A stretch of 6,877 nt of DNA from Candidatus Hydrogenedentota bacterium (GTDB lineage: Bacteria > Hydrogenedentota > Hydrogenedentia > Hydrogenedentales > SLHB01): assembly GCA_007118235.1 (NCBI GenBank), contig SKRY01000433.1:1-6877 (forward strand), in the 5' to 3' direction. The notes beneath the pieces are model-generated. The model was not told the DNA's origin. It made no database searches and saw only the letters and a list, made by a program, of their open reading frames with translations. Below are positions 1 to 6,877 of the stretch, piece by piece (within the stretch, counting starts at the first letter, position 1; each line of letters starts with the position of its first letter). Both the position numbers and the translations under genes were made by a program.

Positions 1-441
1 CATGACCTCGCGGTGGGGGTGGCGCAAGCCGAGACTATTGATTTTCAGGGCATTCAAAGCGCAAACTACCATGCAATGGAGTTGGCGGTGCAAGAGCTGG
101 ATCCCGCTCCGGACTGCGTGCTGGTGGATGGCTTCGTTCTGCCATCGTGCCCGATACGGCAAGTGCGCATCCGAGGGGGGGATCGCCTTTCCATGTCCAT
201 AGCGGCGGCGTCCATCGTGGCGAAGGTTACGCGCGACCGCCTCATGGTAGAGTTGGAGAAGAATTATCCAGGGTATGGATTCGCGCGAAACAAGGGCTAT
301 CCCACGGCGGAGCACGTAGCCGCCCTGCGCACGCTGGGGCCTTGCCCCGCGCACCGGCGGAGTTTCGCTCCGGTGGCGGCGGCCGTGCGTCAGCACGGCG
401 CGGGCCATTCCGTGTGCGGCGATCTCAAGGATACGGTATGA
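1..441 (+). CDS. rnhB: Ribonuclease HII, 3' part (5' end outside the window)
   Basis: RNase HII cuts the RNA strand of RNA-DNA hybrids and starts removal of single ribonucleotides misincorporated in DNA; it acts in the cytoplasm. The reading frame is open from base 1 and gives 146 residues to the TGA at 439-441. Family members are about 200 residues, so roughly the first 60-70, including the GxDE part of the active site, lie off the left edge. Visible family signatures are the VDG motif with a catalytic Asp at fragment residue 43, the GGD motif with the second catalytic Asp at residue 61, the following SIAAASIVAKVTRDR helix (residues 66-80), YPGYGFARNKGYPTAEH (89-105) and the GPCPAHRRSFAPV segment (113-125) that closes the family core. 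The residue before the GD of the second motif is Gly, where many homologues have Lys. The stop overlaps the start of the TPR lipoprotein gene, so the two are probably one operon. The assignment is firm; the true start cannot be seen. Confidence 0.96.
   Translation, partial: HDLAVGVAQAETIDFQGIQSANYHAMELAVQELDPAPDCVLVDGFVLPSCPIRQVRIRGGDRLSMSIAAASIVAKVTRDRLMVELEKNYPGYGFARNKGYPTAEHVAALRTLGPCPAHRRSFAPVAAAVRQHGAGHSVCGDLKDTV
427..431 (+). promoter_or_regulatory. Ribosome binding site of the TPR lipoprotein gene
   Basis: AAGGA lies six bases before the ATG at 438, inside the last codons of rnhB. This spacing supports 438 rather than the in-frame ATG at 447 or the far-upstream GTG at 147. It also fits translation re-initiation by ribosomes finishing rnhB at the overlapping TGA. 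Confidence 0.6.
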
Positions 442-2141
442 TTCGAATGGCATTGTGCGGCCTAACGGTGCTTGCGGTGTTCGTGGGCTGCGCGTATTTG
501 GACCGAAGCGCCCCCTTCATAGGTCCGCCGCGCATGGAGCCCGCGGACCGGGCGGAGGCGATGAACCACTTTCTGCTCGGGATGATGCATGAGGCGGGTG
601 GACGTCTTGAGGAAGCCGCCGCCACCCTGGAGACGGCGACCGCGTACGATTCGCGCAATCCAGGGCTTTACGTAAGCCTCATGCAAATCTACTTCCGGAT
701 GCAGGCCTATGAGGACGTGGCCCGGACCGGGGAACGCGCCGTGGAGTTGGAGCCCGGCGACCCGAGCCTATGGGTGGTGCTGGGGGGCGCCTACCTCCAA
801 CTCGGACGCTACGAAGCGGCCGCCGAGGCCTTCCGAGAGGTCATCCACATTGACCCGGATAGTCCCCTCGGTTATGAAGCCCTCATCTTGGCCGAGGAAA
901 ACACCAATGACTTGGTGGCCACCCTGGACATCTACGACAAGCTCATCGAAATGAGCCCGGATTCGGCCACGCTGCATCTTCAGCGCGGCCTCAACCTCAT
1001 CCGAATGGACAATCCCAAGGAGGCGCGGGAGAATCTGGCGAGGGCGCTTGAGCTGGATCCCACGCTTCTGCGAGCCCGATATCTGCTGGGCGTGGCGCAT
1101 CTCGAGGTGGATGACAATGAGGCCGCCGTCGATCTGCTTTCGACATTGGTCAGTCAATCTCCCACCTATCAAGGCGCGCCCGAACACCTGGCCGCCGCAT
1201 TGACCCGGACAAACCGCCTGCCCCGCGCCATGCAAGTGCTCAATATCCTTTTCGCACGGGGGTACGCGGAGCCGCGCCACCATATTCAGGCCATGTACCT
1301 CAACCTTCGCGGCGGGCGCTACGTCGCGGTGGAGCGTGTTGAACCGCCGGAAGAAGCGCCCATCCTCAGTCAGTTGTTCCGCGCCTTGGGGCGCCGCGGC
1401 CGTGGAGCGCCTTACGAGGACCTGGTCCGCGAACTGGACACGATCGATGGGAACCTTCGGGAGGAAGTCAACACCTTCCTTCACGATCTCTTTTACCTCT
1501 ATGGCGCTCACGACACCGCCGCCTATTTCAAGACCGAGCTTCGTTCCTTGCATAAGGACGGCGCCTCCAGCCGGGTGACGGAGATGCTCTTGGCGCGCTG
1601 CCTCATCGCCCTGGATCAGTTGGACGAGGCGCTCTATACCCTTCACGTCACCTTGCGCGCGCATGGACCGGACGCCGCGCTCCACTACTACCTGGCTTCC
1701 ATCTATAAGGCGCAGGACGAACTTCGCAGCACCGAGTATCACCTCAAGGCGGCCCTGGAGCTGGATCCCGACAACCCCGAGTACATGAACTTCCTTGGAT
1801 ACCTGTATGCCGAGGAGAACATGAACCTGGAGGAAGCGCGGGAACTCCTTCAGCGGGCGCTCAAGCTGGATCCCGGCAATCCCTATTACCTGGATAGTCT
1901 GGGGTGGGTATACTACCGCATGGGCGACGCCGGCCGCGCCATTGAGCTGATTCGTCAGGCCATTCGCAACATGAACACGGATGACGCCGTCCTACGCGAC
2001 CATCTCGGCGACGCCTATCTGCTTCGCGGGGACGTGGACCGGGCCATTGGCGAATGGGAGCGGGCCTACCGGTTGGATCCGGAACTCAACGGCGTAAAAG
2101 AAAAGCTCAAGAAATACCAAGACGAAATGAACGGCCGCTGA
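438..2141 (+). CDS. TPR-repeat outer-membrane-type lipoprotein
   Basis: A predicted 567-residue lipoprotein built almost wholly of tetratricopeptide repeats, which are helical hairpins that bind partner proteins. Residues 1-17 form a short signal peptide (Arg at 3, then a hydrophobic stretch) ending in FVGC. Cys18 is the likely lipidated residue, although Phe at -3 of the lipobox is not ideal. There is no Asp at +2 (Ala19), so outer-membrane sorting is plausible if Lol rules apply. Clear repeats cover about residues 42-245 and 412-550, with consensus features such as ALELDPDNP and LKLDPGNP at unit ends. Residues 290-380 are divergent and may form a spacer or degenerate repeats. The C-terminal block (NFLGYLYAEE, then YLDSLGWVYYRMGDAGRAIE, then DHLGDAYLLRGD, then W540) matches a widespread group of TPR lipoproteins, for example the PA4667 type of Pseudomonas, whose exact function is poorly defined. 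The start at 438 gives the ATGA overlap with rnhB, a good ribosome site and an intact signal peptide. A role as periplasm-facing scaffold is inference. Confidence 0.9.
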   Translation: MIRMALCGLTVLAVFVGCAYLDRSAPFIGPPRMEPADRAEAMNHFLLGMMHEAGGRLEEAAATLETATAYDSRNPGLYVSLMQIYFRMQAYEDVARTGERAVELEPGDPSLWVVLGGAYLQLGRYEAAAEAFREVIHIDPDSPLGYEALILAEENTNDLVATLDIYDKLIEMSPDSATLHLQRGLNLIRMDNPKEARENLARALELDPTLLRARYLLGVAHLEVDDNEAAVDLLSTLVSQSPTYQGAPEHLAAALTRTNRLPRAMQVLNILFARGYAEPRHHIQAMYLNLRGGRYVAVERVEPPEEAPILSQLFRALGRRGRGAPYEDLVRELDTIDGNLREEVNTFLHDLFYLYGAHDTAAYFKTELRSLHKDGASSRVTEMLLARCLIALDQLDEALYTLHVTLRAHGPDAALHYYLASIYKAQDELRSTEYHLKAALELDPDNPEYMNFLGYLYAEENMNLEEARELLQRALKLDPGNPYYLDSLGWVYYRMGDAGRAIELIRQAIRNMNTDDAVLRDHLGDAYLLRGDVDRAIGEWERAYRLDPELNGVKEKLKKYQDEMNGR

Positions 2142-2180
2142 GCCCGATCATTCCGCCGGAACCGCCGGACTGTGTTTCCC
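2142..2180. other. Convergent gap between lipoprotein and membrane protein genes
   Basis: Only 39 bases separate the two converging stop codons (TGA ending at 2141, and the complement of TGA at 2181-2183). The gap carries a short direct repeat CCGCCGGA (2153-2160 and 2162-2169) but no convincing hairpin followed by a T run on either strand. Transcripts from the two sides may therefore overlap at their 3' ends. Confidence 0.6.
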
Positions 2181-4727
2181 TCAACCGGCCCCGCCGCCAT
2201 CGGCCTCGTGGGGCGGCGCCAACGGCACGGGGACGCCCCGGCGCAGGATCAAGATATGTTCCCCATCGCTGATGGCGAGCGTCTGACGTTCGGGGTTGAA
2301 TTCCTGAAGCCTCCATTCGTCATATAGGACGTCGCCCAAGGTAAGACGGCCTTCCTCCTCGCTTCCGTCCGTGTAGTGCAGTCTCATGGAGAACCAACGT
2401 CCACGATGCTCCACCCCCACCATGCCCCGGAGTTCCGCGAGGATATGTTCCCTTTGGGGCGCTTCTTCAACGAGTTCCTCTTCCTCGTCCATCACGTCCT
2501 CGGTCTCGGCCGTTGGTTCCTCTTCGACGGGTTCACCCGGCTCCCCCGCGGGTTCCGCCTCTTCCTCAAGGCTGGCCACGAGGGCGGGATCCGGTGTTTC
2601 CAACGTGAACGACTCGATGGCCGCGTCCATGGGGCGGCGGTTCGCCGAGGCGACCACCCGATAGGCGCCCGGCTCAAGCCGGTACCTCAGCGCGGCCTCC
2701 TCGCCAGGGGGCAACACCACGCGGGGGATGCGGCCGCCTGGCCCGGCAGACTGCATAAGCGCGGCGTCCACGGCGCGCGGTTCGCTCAAATCGCGCCACA
2801 TTCCCCCCTCAAGCTGTTCCTCAAGCAGAAAGTTGTAGGCGTTCGGCTGCCGGGAGCCCGGGGCAAGAAGAAGCGTGCGATAGCCCGTGTTCTCAAGCGT
2901 GATGACCGTGGCGTAGTCAAAGCGGCCGCCGTGCGCCTGAAACTCGGCGTCATACGCAATGACGGGCTCGGGGCGCAACACCCCGGCGAAATCCGTCAGT
3001 ATCAACGCGAGGCCCGCCACGACGGCGAGAATGGCCATGGGAATCGCCGGGCGCAACCAGTTGAAATCCCACAGCCCAATGGAGCCGCCCAAACCGAGAA
3101 GCACCATGCCCGCGATGTAGAGGACCAAGCCTGGGCTGAACAAACCGGCGTCAGCAAACAGCTCACCCAAAGGGCCGGGATGATAAAGTAGGAAGGTGTG
3201 CAGATAGATCGCCGCCGCCAGCGAACCCAGCACGCCCGCAGCCAACAGCAGCGCGCTGCGCAGGGCGGGCATCGGAATAAACGCCAACACCGCTACAGAC
3301 GCGCCAAGCAGCAACGGTCCCGTCAGGAGCCAGTGATTGGATATGTCCACGCCAATGACGTCCGAGAAGATCCCCATGACATTCTGACCGTCCGCCACGG
3401 GGAGAAAGGGCGCCGCGACAAGGAACGCGGCCGCCATCCAAGCGAGGCCGGCGTCCAGACGTATTCCAGCAAAGGATGGTATCGTCCACTCCGTTTCTTC
3501 GGCCGTGGCGGCCGCGAGGGGAGGCACGCCGGCTGTCTCCTCGCGTTGCGCGTCATCCTCGTCCGCTTGTGGAACATCGTTCGCGGTCCGCGCTCCCAGC
3601 GCTTTCGCGATCAGGGTCAGTTCGGCCCGCAAACTTTCCTCGCGCTGGGCCATGGCCTGTTTCGATTCCCCGTCCGGCTTCGCGCCGGTCTGATTCAGGA
3701 TTTCGAGCGAGGTCTTCTGTCCGGCGTACAGTTGCTTAAGGCGGCCCCGGATATAGCGCAGCCACGCCTCGGTCCGCTGAAGCCGGGCTTCACACTCCCT
3801 GCGAACCTCCTCAAAGCCGTTGGAGCCGCCGCCATTATCCGCGCTGGCCCCCAGCCGCCGCGCTTCCTTGAGCCGCCGCTCCAGGCGTTCATGCTCGCTC
3901 AAGGCTTCGCGCAACGCCTTGCAGTAGTTCGCCGCCAACGGCCCCCCGGGCTCCTCGGCCTGCGGAAAAGCGATTTGCGTCAAGTCATTGGGAATCTCGG
4001 CGAAATCCGCGTCGCGATACCCTCCGGCCATGTGGATATCCTCAAGCGCAAGCCACCCGCGCAGATTGACGCGCCGCCGCACGAGGACATCCCGCCGGGC
4101 CCGCAATTTGGCGGCCCGCGATTCGTAGTCCTCGAAGGACAAGTCTCCCACCCGCGCCGCCACATCCGCTTCGCTTAGCTTTTCCTCCACGCTCGCCAGT
4201 TCGATGGCGACTTCCATCAAGCGCTGACGAAGCAAATGGTCCAGCTTTTCGCGCGCCGCCTCGATCTCGGTGAGGCGCCCGAGGAGTTCGCTCTTGTTCG
4301 CACTGCGCTCCTCCCCGTCAGCGCCTTCGCCGGCGAGCTGTTCCAGCGCCGCGAGTTGACGCTCCACCTTCTTGTCCAAACTGTACAGCACCCGCAACGG
4401 CTCGAACACGTCAATCGGAACCGATTCCCCGGCTTCCACCTGGCCCAAGTCCGTCTCGGGCGGTTCGGGCGGCGGTTCAGGGGGAGCCGCTTCGGGGATT
4501 GCTTCACGGATTGCGCTCTTTCTCGGCGCCGGTTTGCGCAAGAACTCGGGGTGATCCCGGAGGTGGATCTCGCTCGCGCCTTCGGGGATCTCGCTGGCCT
4601 CGGGCACGCGGAGCTTCTGACGGCATGCCACACATTTCCCCGGACGGCCGTACATGGCCGGCGTTACCTTCATCTTCTTCCCGCAGATGCAGTATATTCG
4701 CAATCGCTTGCTCTTACCCTTCGCCAT
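2181..4727 (-). CDS. Zinc-ribbon, coiled-coil, five-helix membrane protein of unknown function
   Basis: An 848-residue protein I do not recognise as a named family. Domain order: a zinc ribbon with Cys13, Cys15, Cys32 and Cys35 (CICGKK...CVAC), preceded by a basic stretch; a Pro/Glu linker (79-91); a long charged, probably coiled-coil helical region (about 113-222 and 267-380); five hydrophobic segments near 426-445, 466-486, 489-513, 530-552 and 560-584; a beta-rich region (590-710); a strongly acidic linker (721-758); and a small C-terminal domain (759-840) with alternating strands. Loops between helices 1-2 and 3-4 are acidic, while those between 2-3 and 4-5 hold Arg490 and Arg559. This predicts a cytoplasmic N-terminus and a periplasmic C-terminus. 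The ATG at 4727 is chosen because GGAG lies seven bases upstream and the ribbon follows at once; an upstream in-frame start at 4781 would add 18 residues with no ribosome site visible. The gene is convergent with the TPR lipoprotein gene and downstream of clpB in the same direction, but separated by a structured gap. Whether it signals, binds nucleic acid or organises the envelope cannot be said. Confidence 0.9.
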   Translation of the reverse strand: MAKGKSKRLRIYCICGKKMKVTPAMYGRPGKCVACRQKLRVPEASEIPEGASEIHLRDHPEFLRKPAPRKSAIREAIPEAAPPEPPPEPPETDLGQVEAGESVPIDVFEPLRVLYSLDKKVERQLAALEQLAGEGADGEERSANKSELLGRLTEIEAAREKLDHLLRQRLMEVAIELASVEEKLSEADVAARVGDLSFEDYESRAAKLRARRDVLVRRRVNLRGWLALEDIHMAGGYRDADFAEIPNDLTQIAFPQAEEPGGPLAANYCKALREALSEHERLERRLKEARRLGASADNGGGSNGFEEVRRECEARLQRTEAWLRYIRGRLKQLYAGQKTSLEILNQTGAKPDGESKQAMAQREESLRAELTLIAKALGARTANDVPQADEDDAQREETAGVPPLAAATAEETEWTIPSFAGIRLDAGLAWMAAAFLVAAPFLPVADGQNVMGIFSDVIGVDISNHWLLTGPLLLGASVAVLAFIPMPALRSALLLAAGVLGSLAAAIYLHTFLLYHPGPLGELFADAGLFSPGLVLYIAGMVLLGLGGSIGLWDFNWLRPAIPMAILAVVAGLALILTDFAGVLRPEPVIAYDAEFQAHGGRFDYATVITLENTGYRTLLLAPGSRQPNAYNFLLEEQLEGGMWRDLSEPRAVDAALMQSAGPGGRIPRVVLPPGEEAALRYRLEPGAYRVVASANRRPMDAAIESFTLETPDPALVASLEEEAEPAGEPGEPVEEEPTAETEDVMDEEEELVEEAPQREHILAELRGMVGVEHRGRWFSMRLHYTDGSEEEGRLTLGDVLYDEWRLQEFNPERQTLAISDGEHILILRRGVPVPLAPPHEADGGGAG

Positions 4728-4734
4728 AACCATA

Positions 4735-4738
4735 CTCC
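4735..4738 (-). promoter_or_regulatory. Ribosome binding site of the zinc-ribbon membrane protein gene
   Basis: On the leftward strand GGAG stands seven bases before the ATG at 4727. A second in-frame ATG (at 4733, reading ATG GTT ATG) lies only one base from the GGAG and is too close to use it, so the site decides the start in favour of 4727. Confidence 0.65.
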
Positions 4739-4786
4739 AACGTCTTCCGTCTTGTTGGACCCGCCATCCGGGCCGCGCCAACGTCC

Positions 4787-4825
4787 CTTATAGATTTATA
4801 TCACATATTTAGCCGAAGTGACGAA
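4787..4825 (-). promoter_or_regulatory. AT-rich island, possible promoter of the membrane protein gene
   Basis: Positions 4787-4812 are almost pure A/T in an otherwise GC-rich window and lie about 60 bases upstream of the start at 4727. On the leftward strand they contain two -10-like boxes, TATAAA (complement of 4795-4800) and TATAAG (complement of 4787-4792). Only poor -35 matches exist: TTCGTC (complement of 4820-4825) and TTCGGC (complement of 4812-4817), each with a 19-base spacer that is longer than ideal. The position and composition suggest a promoter; the exact boxes are uncertain and the sigma factor is unknown. Confidence 0.35.
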
Positions 4826-4950
4826 GACTTGGAGAGGACTGTTGCATGAGAAGCCGAATCCCCCATGCGGAATACGCGTTTAATTCGCCTTCTTGGGCGG
4901 TGTTAACTGGCATGTCCCTTGCTCCATCCATGCTGTGTCTCTCACACATT

Positions 4951-4965
4951 GGAACCTCTGGTTCC
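4951..4965. repeat. Short perfect inverted repeat (6-bp stem, 3-base loop)
   Basis: GGAACC at 4951-4956 is followed by TCT and then GGTTCC at 4960-4965. It would form a tight hairpin in RNA from either strand. It stands four bases from a larger inverted repeat and has no T run after it. It lies outside any gene. Confidence 0.6.
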
Positions 4966-4969
4966 GCCT

Positions 4970-4998
4970 GAATCCCCGGTTCTCCCCACCGGGGATTC
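4970..4998. repeat. Perfect 11-bp inverted repeat
   Basis: GAATCCCCGGT at 4970-4980 and ACCGGGGATTC at 4988-4998 are exact reverse complements around a 7-base, C-rich loop. On the rightward strand the right arm is followed by TTTCTG, a weak T tract, so it could stop rightward (antisense) transcription, yet no rightward gene lies upstream. On the leftward strand no T run follows. It may be a terminator backup, an RNA stabiliser or a member of a dispersed palindrome family. Confidence 0.65.
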
Positions 4999-5092
4999 TT
5001 TCTGCCTTACGAGATAATATCGGGTCCGAGGCTGTCTCTTGAAATCGGCGCGGGGATTGGTTCATGATCACGTCTGTCTTGGAAAGGGGGGA

Positions 5093-5128
5093 GGGAAACC
5101 CCGGCGGATGGCCGGCTGCGCGTTTCCC
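5093..5128. repeat. Nested inverted repeats
   Basis: GGGAAAC at 5093-5099 pairs exactly with GTTTCCC at 5122-5128. Inside it CCGGC at 5101-5105 pairs with GCCGG at 5111-5115 around a 5-base loop, leaving six unpaired bases (5116-5121) on one side. The whole would fold as an interrupted stem-loop. It adjoins the terminator-like element on its right. Confidence 0.5.
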
Positions 5129-5129
5129 C

Positions 5130-5174
5130 AAAAAGTGTTCCGGGACCGGAGGCTGGGGAGGACCTCCGGCCCCG
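5130..5174 (-). terminator. Likely intrinsic terminator of clpB
   Basis: Read leftward, CGGGG and CCGGAGG (complement of the right arm, 5163-5174) pair with the complement of 5141-5152. This gives a stem of 7 plus 4 pairs broken by one A-C mismatch, with a 10-base loop. Six bases after the stem comes TTTTT (complement of 5130-5134). The GC-rich stem and T run fit a Rho-independent terminator, although the gap before the T run is slightly long and the run is short. It lies about 100 bases after the clpB stop and points the right way to end its transcript. Confidence 0.5.
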
Positions 5175-5184
5175 TGGGAGGGAA

Positions 5185-5212
5185 GGGTCTGAGACGGGGA
5201 GATCTCAGACCC
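5185..5212. repeat. Perfect 10-bp inverted repeat behind clpB
   Basis: GGGTCTGAGA at 5185-5194 is the exact reverse complement of TCTCAGACCC at 5203-5212, with an 8-base loop. There is no T run after it on the leftward strand, so by itself it is not a standard terminator. It is the middle of three hairpins packed within 115 bases downstream of clpB and may protect the 3' end of the clpB mRNA. Confidence 0.65.
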
Positions 5213-5215
5213 GGG

Positions 5216-5253
5216 GGGATGGGTGGGCTGGCTTGGGGGAGCCAGCCCATCCC
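5216..5253. repeat. Long bulged inverted repeat next to the clpB stop
   Basis: GGGCTGGCT at 5225-5233 pairs perfectly with AGCCAGCCC at 5240-5248 around a 6-base G-rich loop (leftward: CCCCCA). The stem extends by GGGAT (5216-5220) with ATCCC (5249-5253) across a 4-base GGGT bulge, giving 14 pairs. It begins 17 bases after the clpB stop codon. No T run follows it. It may be a transcription-stop aid or an mRNA 3'-end stabiliser. Confidence 0.65.
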
Positions 5254-5270
5254 AGGGGGTCAACGCCACA

Positions 5271-6877
<1,607 letters not shown>

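Larger units (their letters stand above)
4728..5270. other. Structured intergenic region between clpB and the membrane protein gene
   Basis: This 543-base stretch has no gene I can support. The part next to 4727 holds the ribosome site and the AT-rich promoter candidate. About 4830-4950 shows nothing recognisable. From 4951 to 5253 it is dense with inverted repeats, listed separately. I see no tRNA cloverleaf, no recognisable riboswitch and no direct repeat array. An open frame on the leftward strand at 4880-5269 would encode 129 residues of Pro/Arg/Ser-rich sequence with no domain features and is probably chance. Confidence 0.7.

Noticed and set aside
147..437. Longer start (GTG at 147) for the TPR lipoprotein
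   Set aside because: It would run out of frame through the most conserved part of rnhB, add 97 residues rich in Arg, Gly, Pro and His, and bury the lipoprotein signal peptide. The ATG at 438 has a ribosome site and an ATGA overlap.
768..1742. 324-residue open frame on the leftward strand opposite the TPR gene
   Set aside because: It is wholly antisense to clear TPR repeats; long antisense frames are expected in GC-rich coding DNA, and the translation shows no domain.
2192..2218. Inverted repeat CGCCGCC / GGCGGCG as terminator for the TPR gene
   Set aside because: The 7-pair stem has a 13-base loop, no T run on either side and lies within the Gly-rich C-terminal codons of the membrane protein; GC bias explains it.
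2376..4178. Two long rightward open frames (2376-3191 and 3198-4178)
   Set aside because: Both are antisense to the membrane protein gene, are rich in Arg, His and Gln and lack domain signs, whereas the leftward frame has a zinc ribbon, membrane helices and a ribosome site.
4795..4812. CRP/FNR-like palindrome in the AT-rich island (ATATCACATAT on the rightward strand)
   Set aside because: Only one half-site resembles TGTGA and the other half does not match, so no regulator site can be supported.
4844..4868. GCATG / CATGC inverted repeat
   Set aside because: Only five pairs with a 15-base loop, which is expected by chance.
4880..5269. 129-residue leftward open frame in the gap after clpB
   Set aside because: Its translation is Pro/Ser/Arg-rich low complexity and it runs through several perfect inverted repeats, which better explain the sequence as non-coding.

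Overview
The window is a GC-rich, gene-dense piece of a bacterial chromosome. It holds four protein genes: two rightward (positions 1-2141) and two leftward (2181-4727 and 5271-6877). Two are cut by the window edges. The only large non-coding stretch is about 540 bases between the two leftward genes. The outer-membrane-type lipoprotein and the class I ClpB chaperone point to a diderm bacterium. The large protein opens with a zinc ribbon of the form CxCG...CxxC followed by a Pro/Glu linker. This kind of ribbon is common in proteins of the Planctomycetota and related or similar phyla such as Hydrogenedentota, Lentisphaerota and Verrucomicrobiota. That placement is an inference from protein style, not a measured assignment.

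Left part, rightward: the 3' end of rnhB (RNase HII) overlaps by four bases (ATGA) the start of a 567-residue TPR lipoprotein. The two are almost certainly co-transcribed and probably translationally coupled. Middle, leftward and convergent with the lipoprotein gene (39-base gap): an 848-residue membrane protein of unknown function. It has an N-terminal zinc ribbon, a long charged helical region, five predicted membrane segments and a beta-rich C-terminal half with an acidic linker. Right, leftward: the last ~534 residues of ClpB, covering the end of nucleotide-binding domain 1, the M-domain coiled coil and the whole of domain 2.

The gap between clpB and the membrane protein gene is unusual. 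It contains six perfect or near-perfect inverted repeats between about 4951 and 5253, three of them packed directly behind the clpB stop codon. One is followed on the leftward strand by a run of T and looks like an intrinsic terminator. An AT-rich island at 4787-4812 is the best candidate for the promoter of the membrane protein gene.

The four genes do not form an obvious single pathway. rnhB (removal of RNA from DNA) and clpB (protein disaggregation) are housekeeping genes, and the TPR lipoprotein probably scaffolds an envelope complex. I see no phage, transposon, CRISPR, toxin-antitoxin or defence system. The points most worth following are the hairpin cluster and the architecture of the membrane protein.
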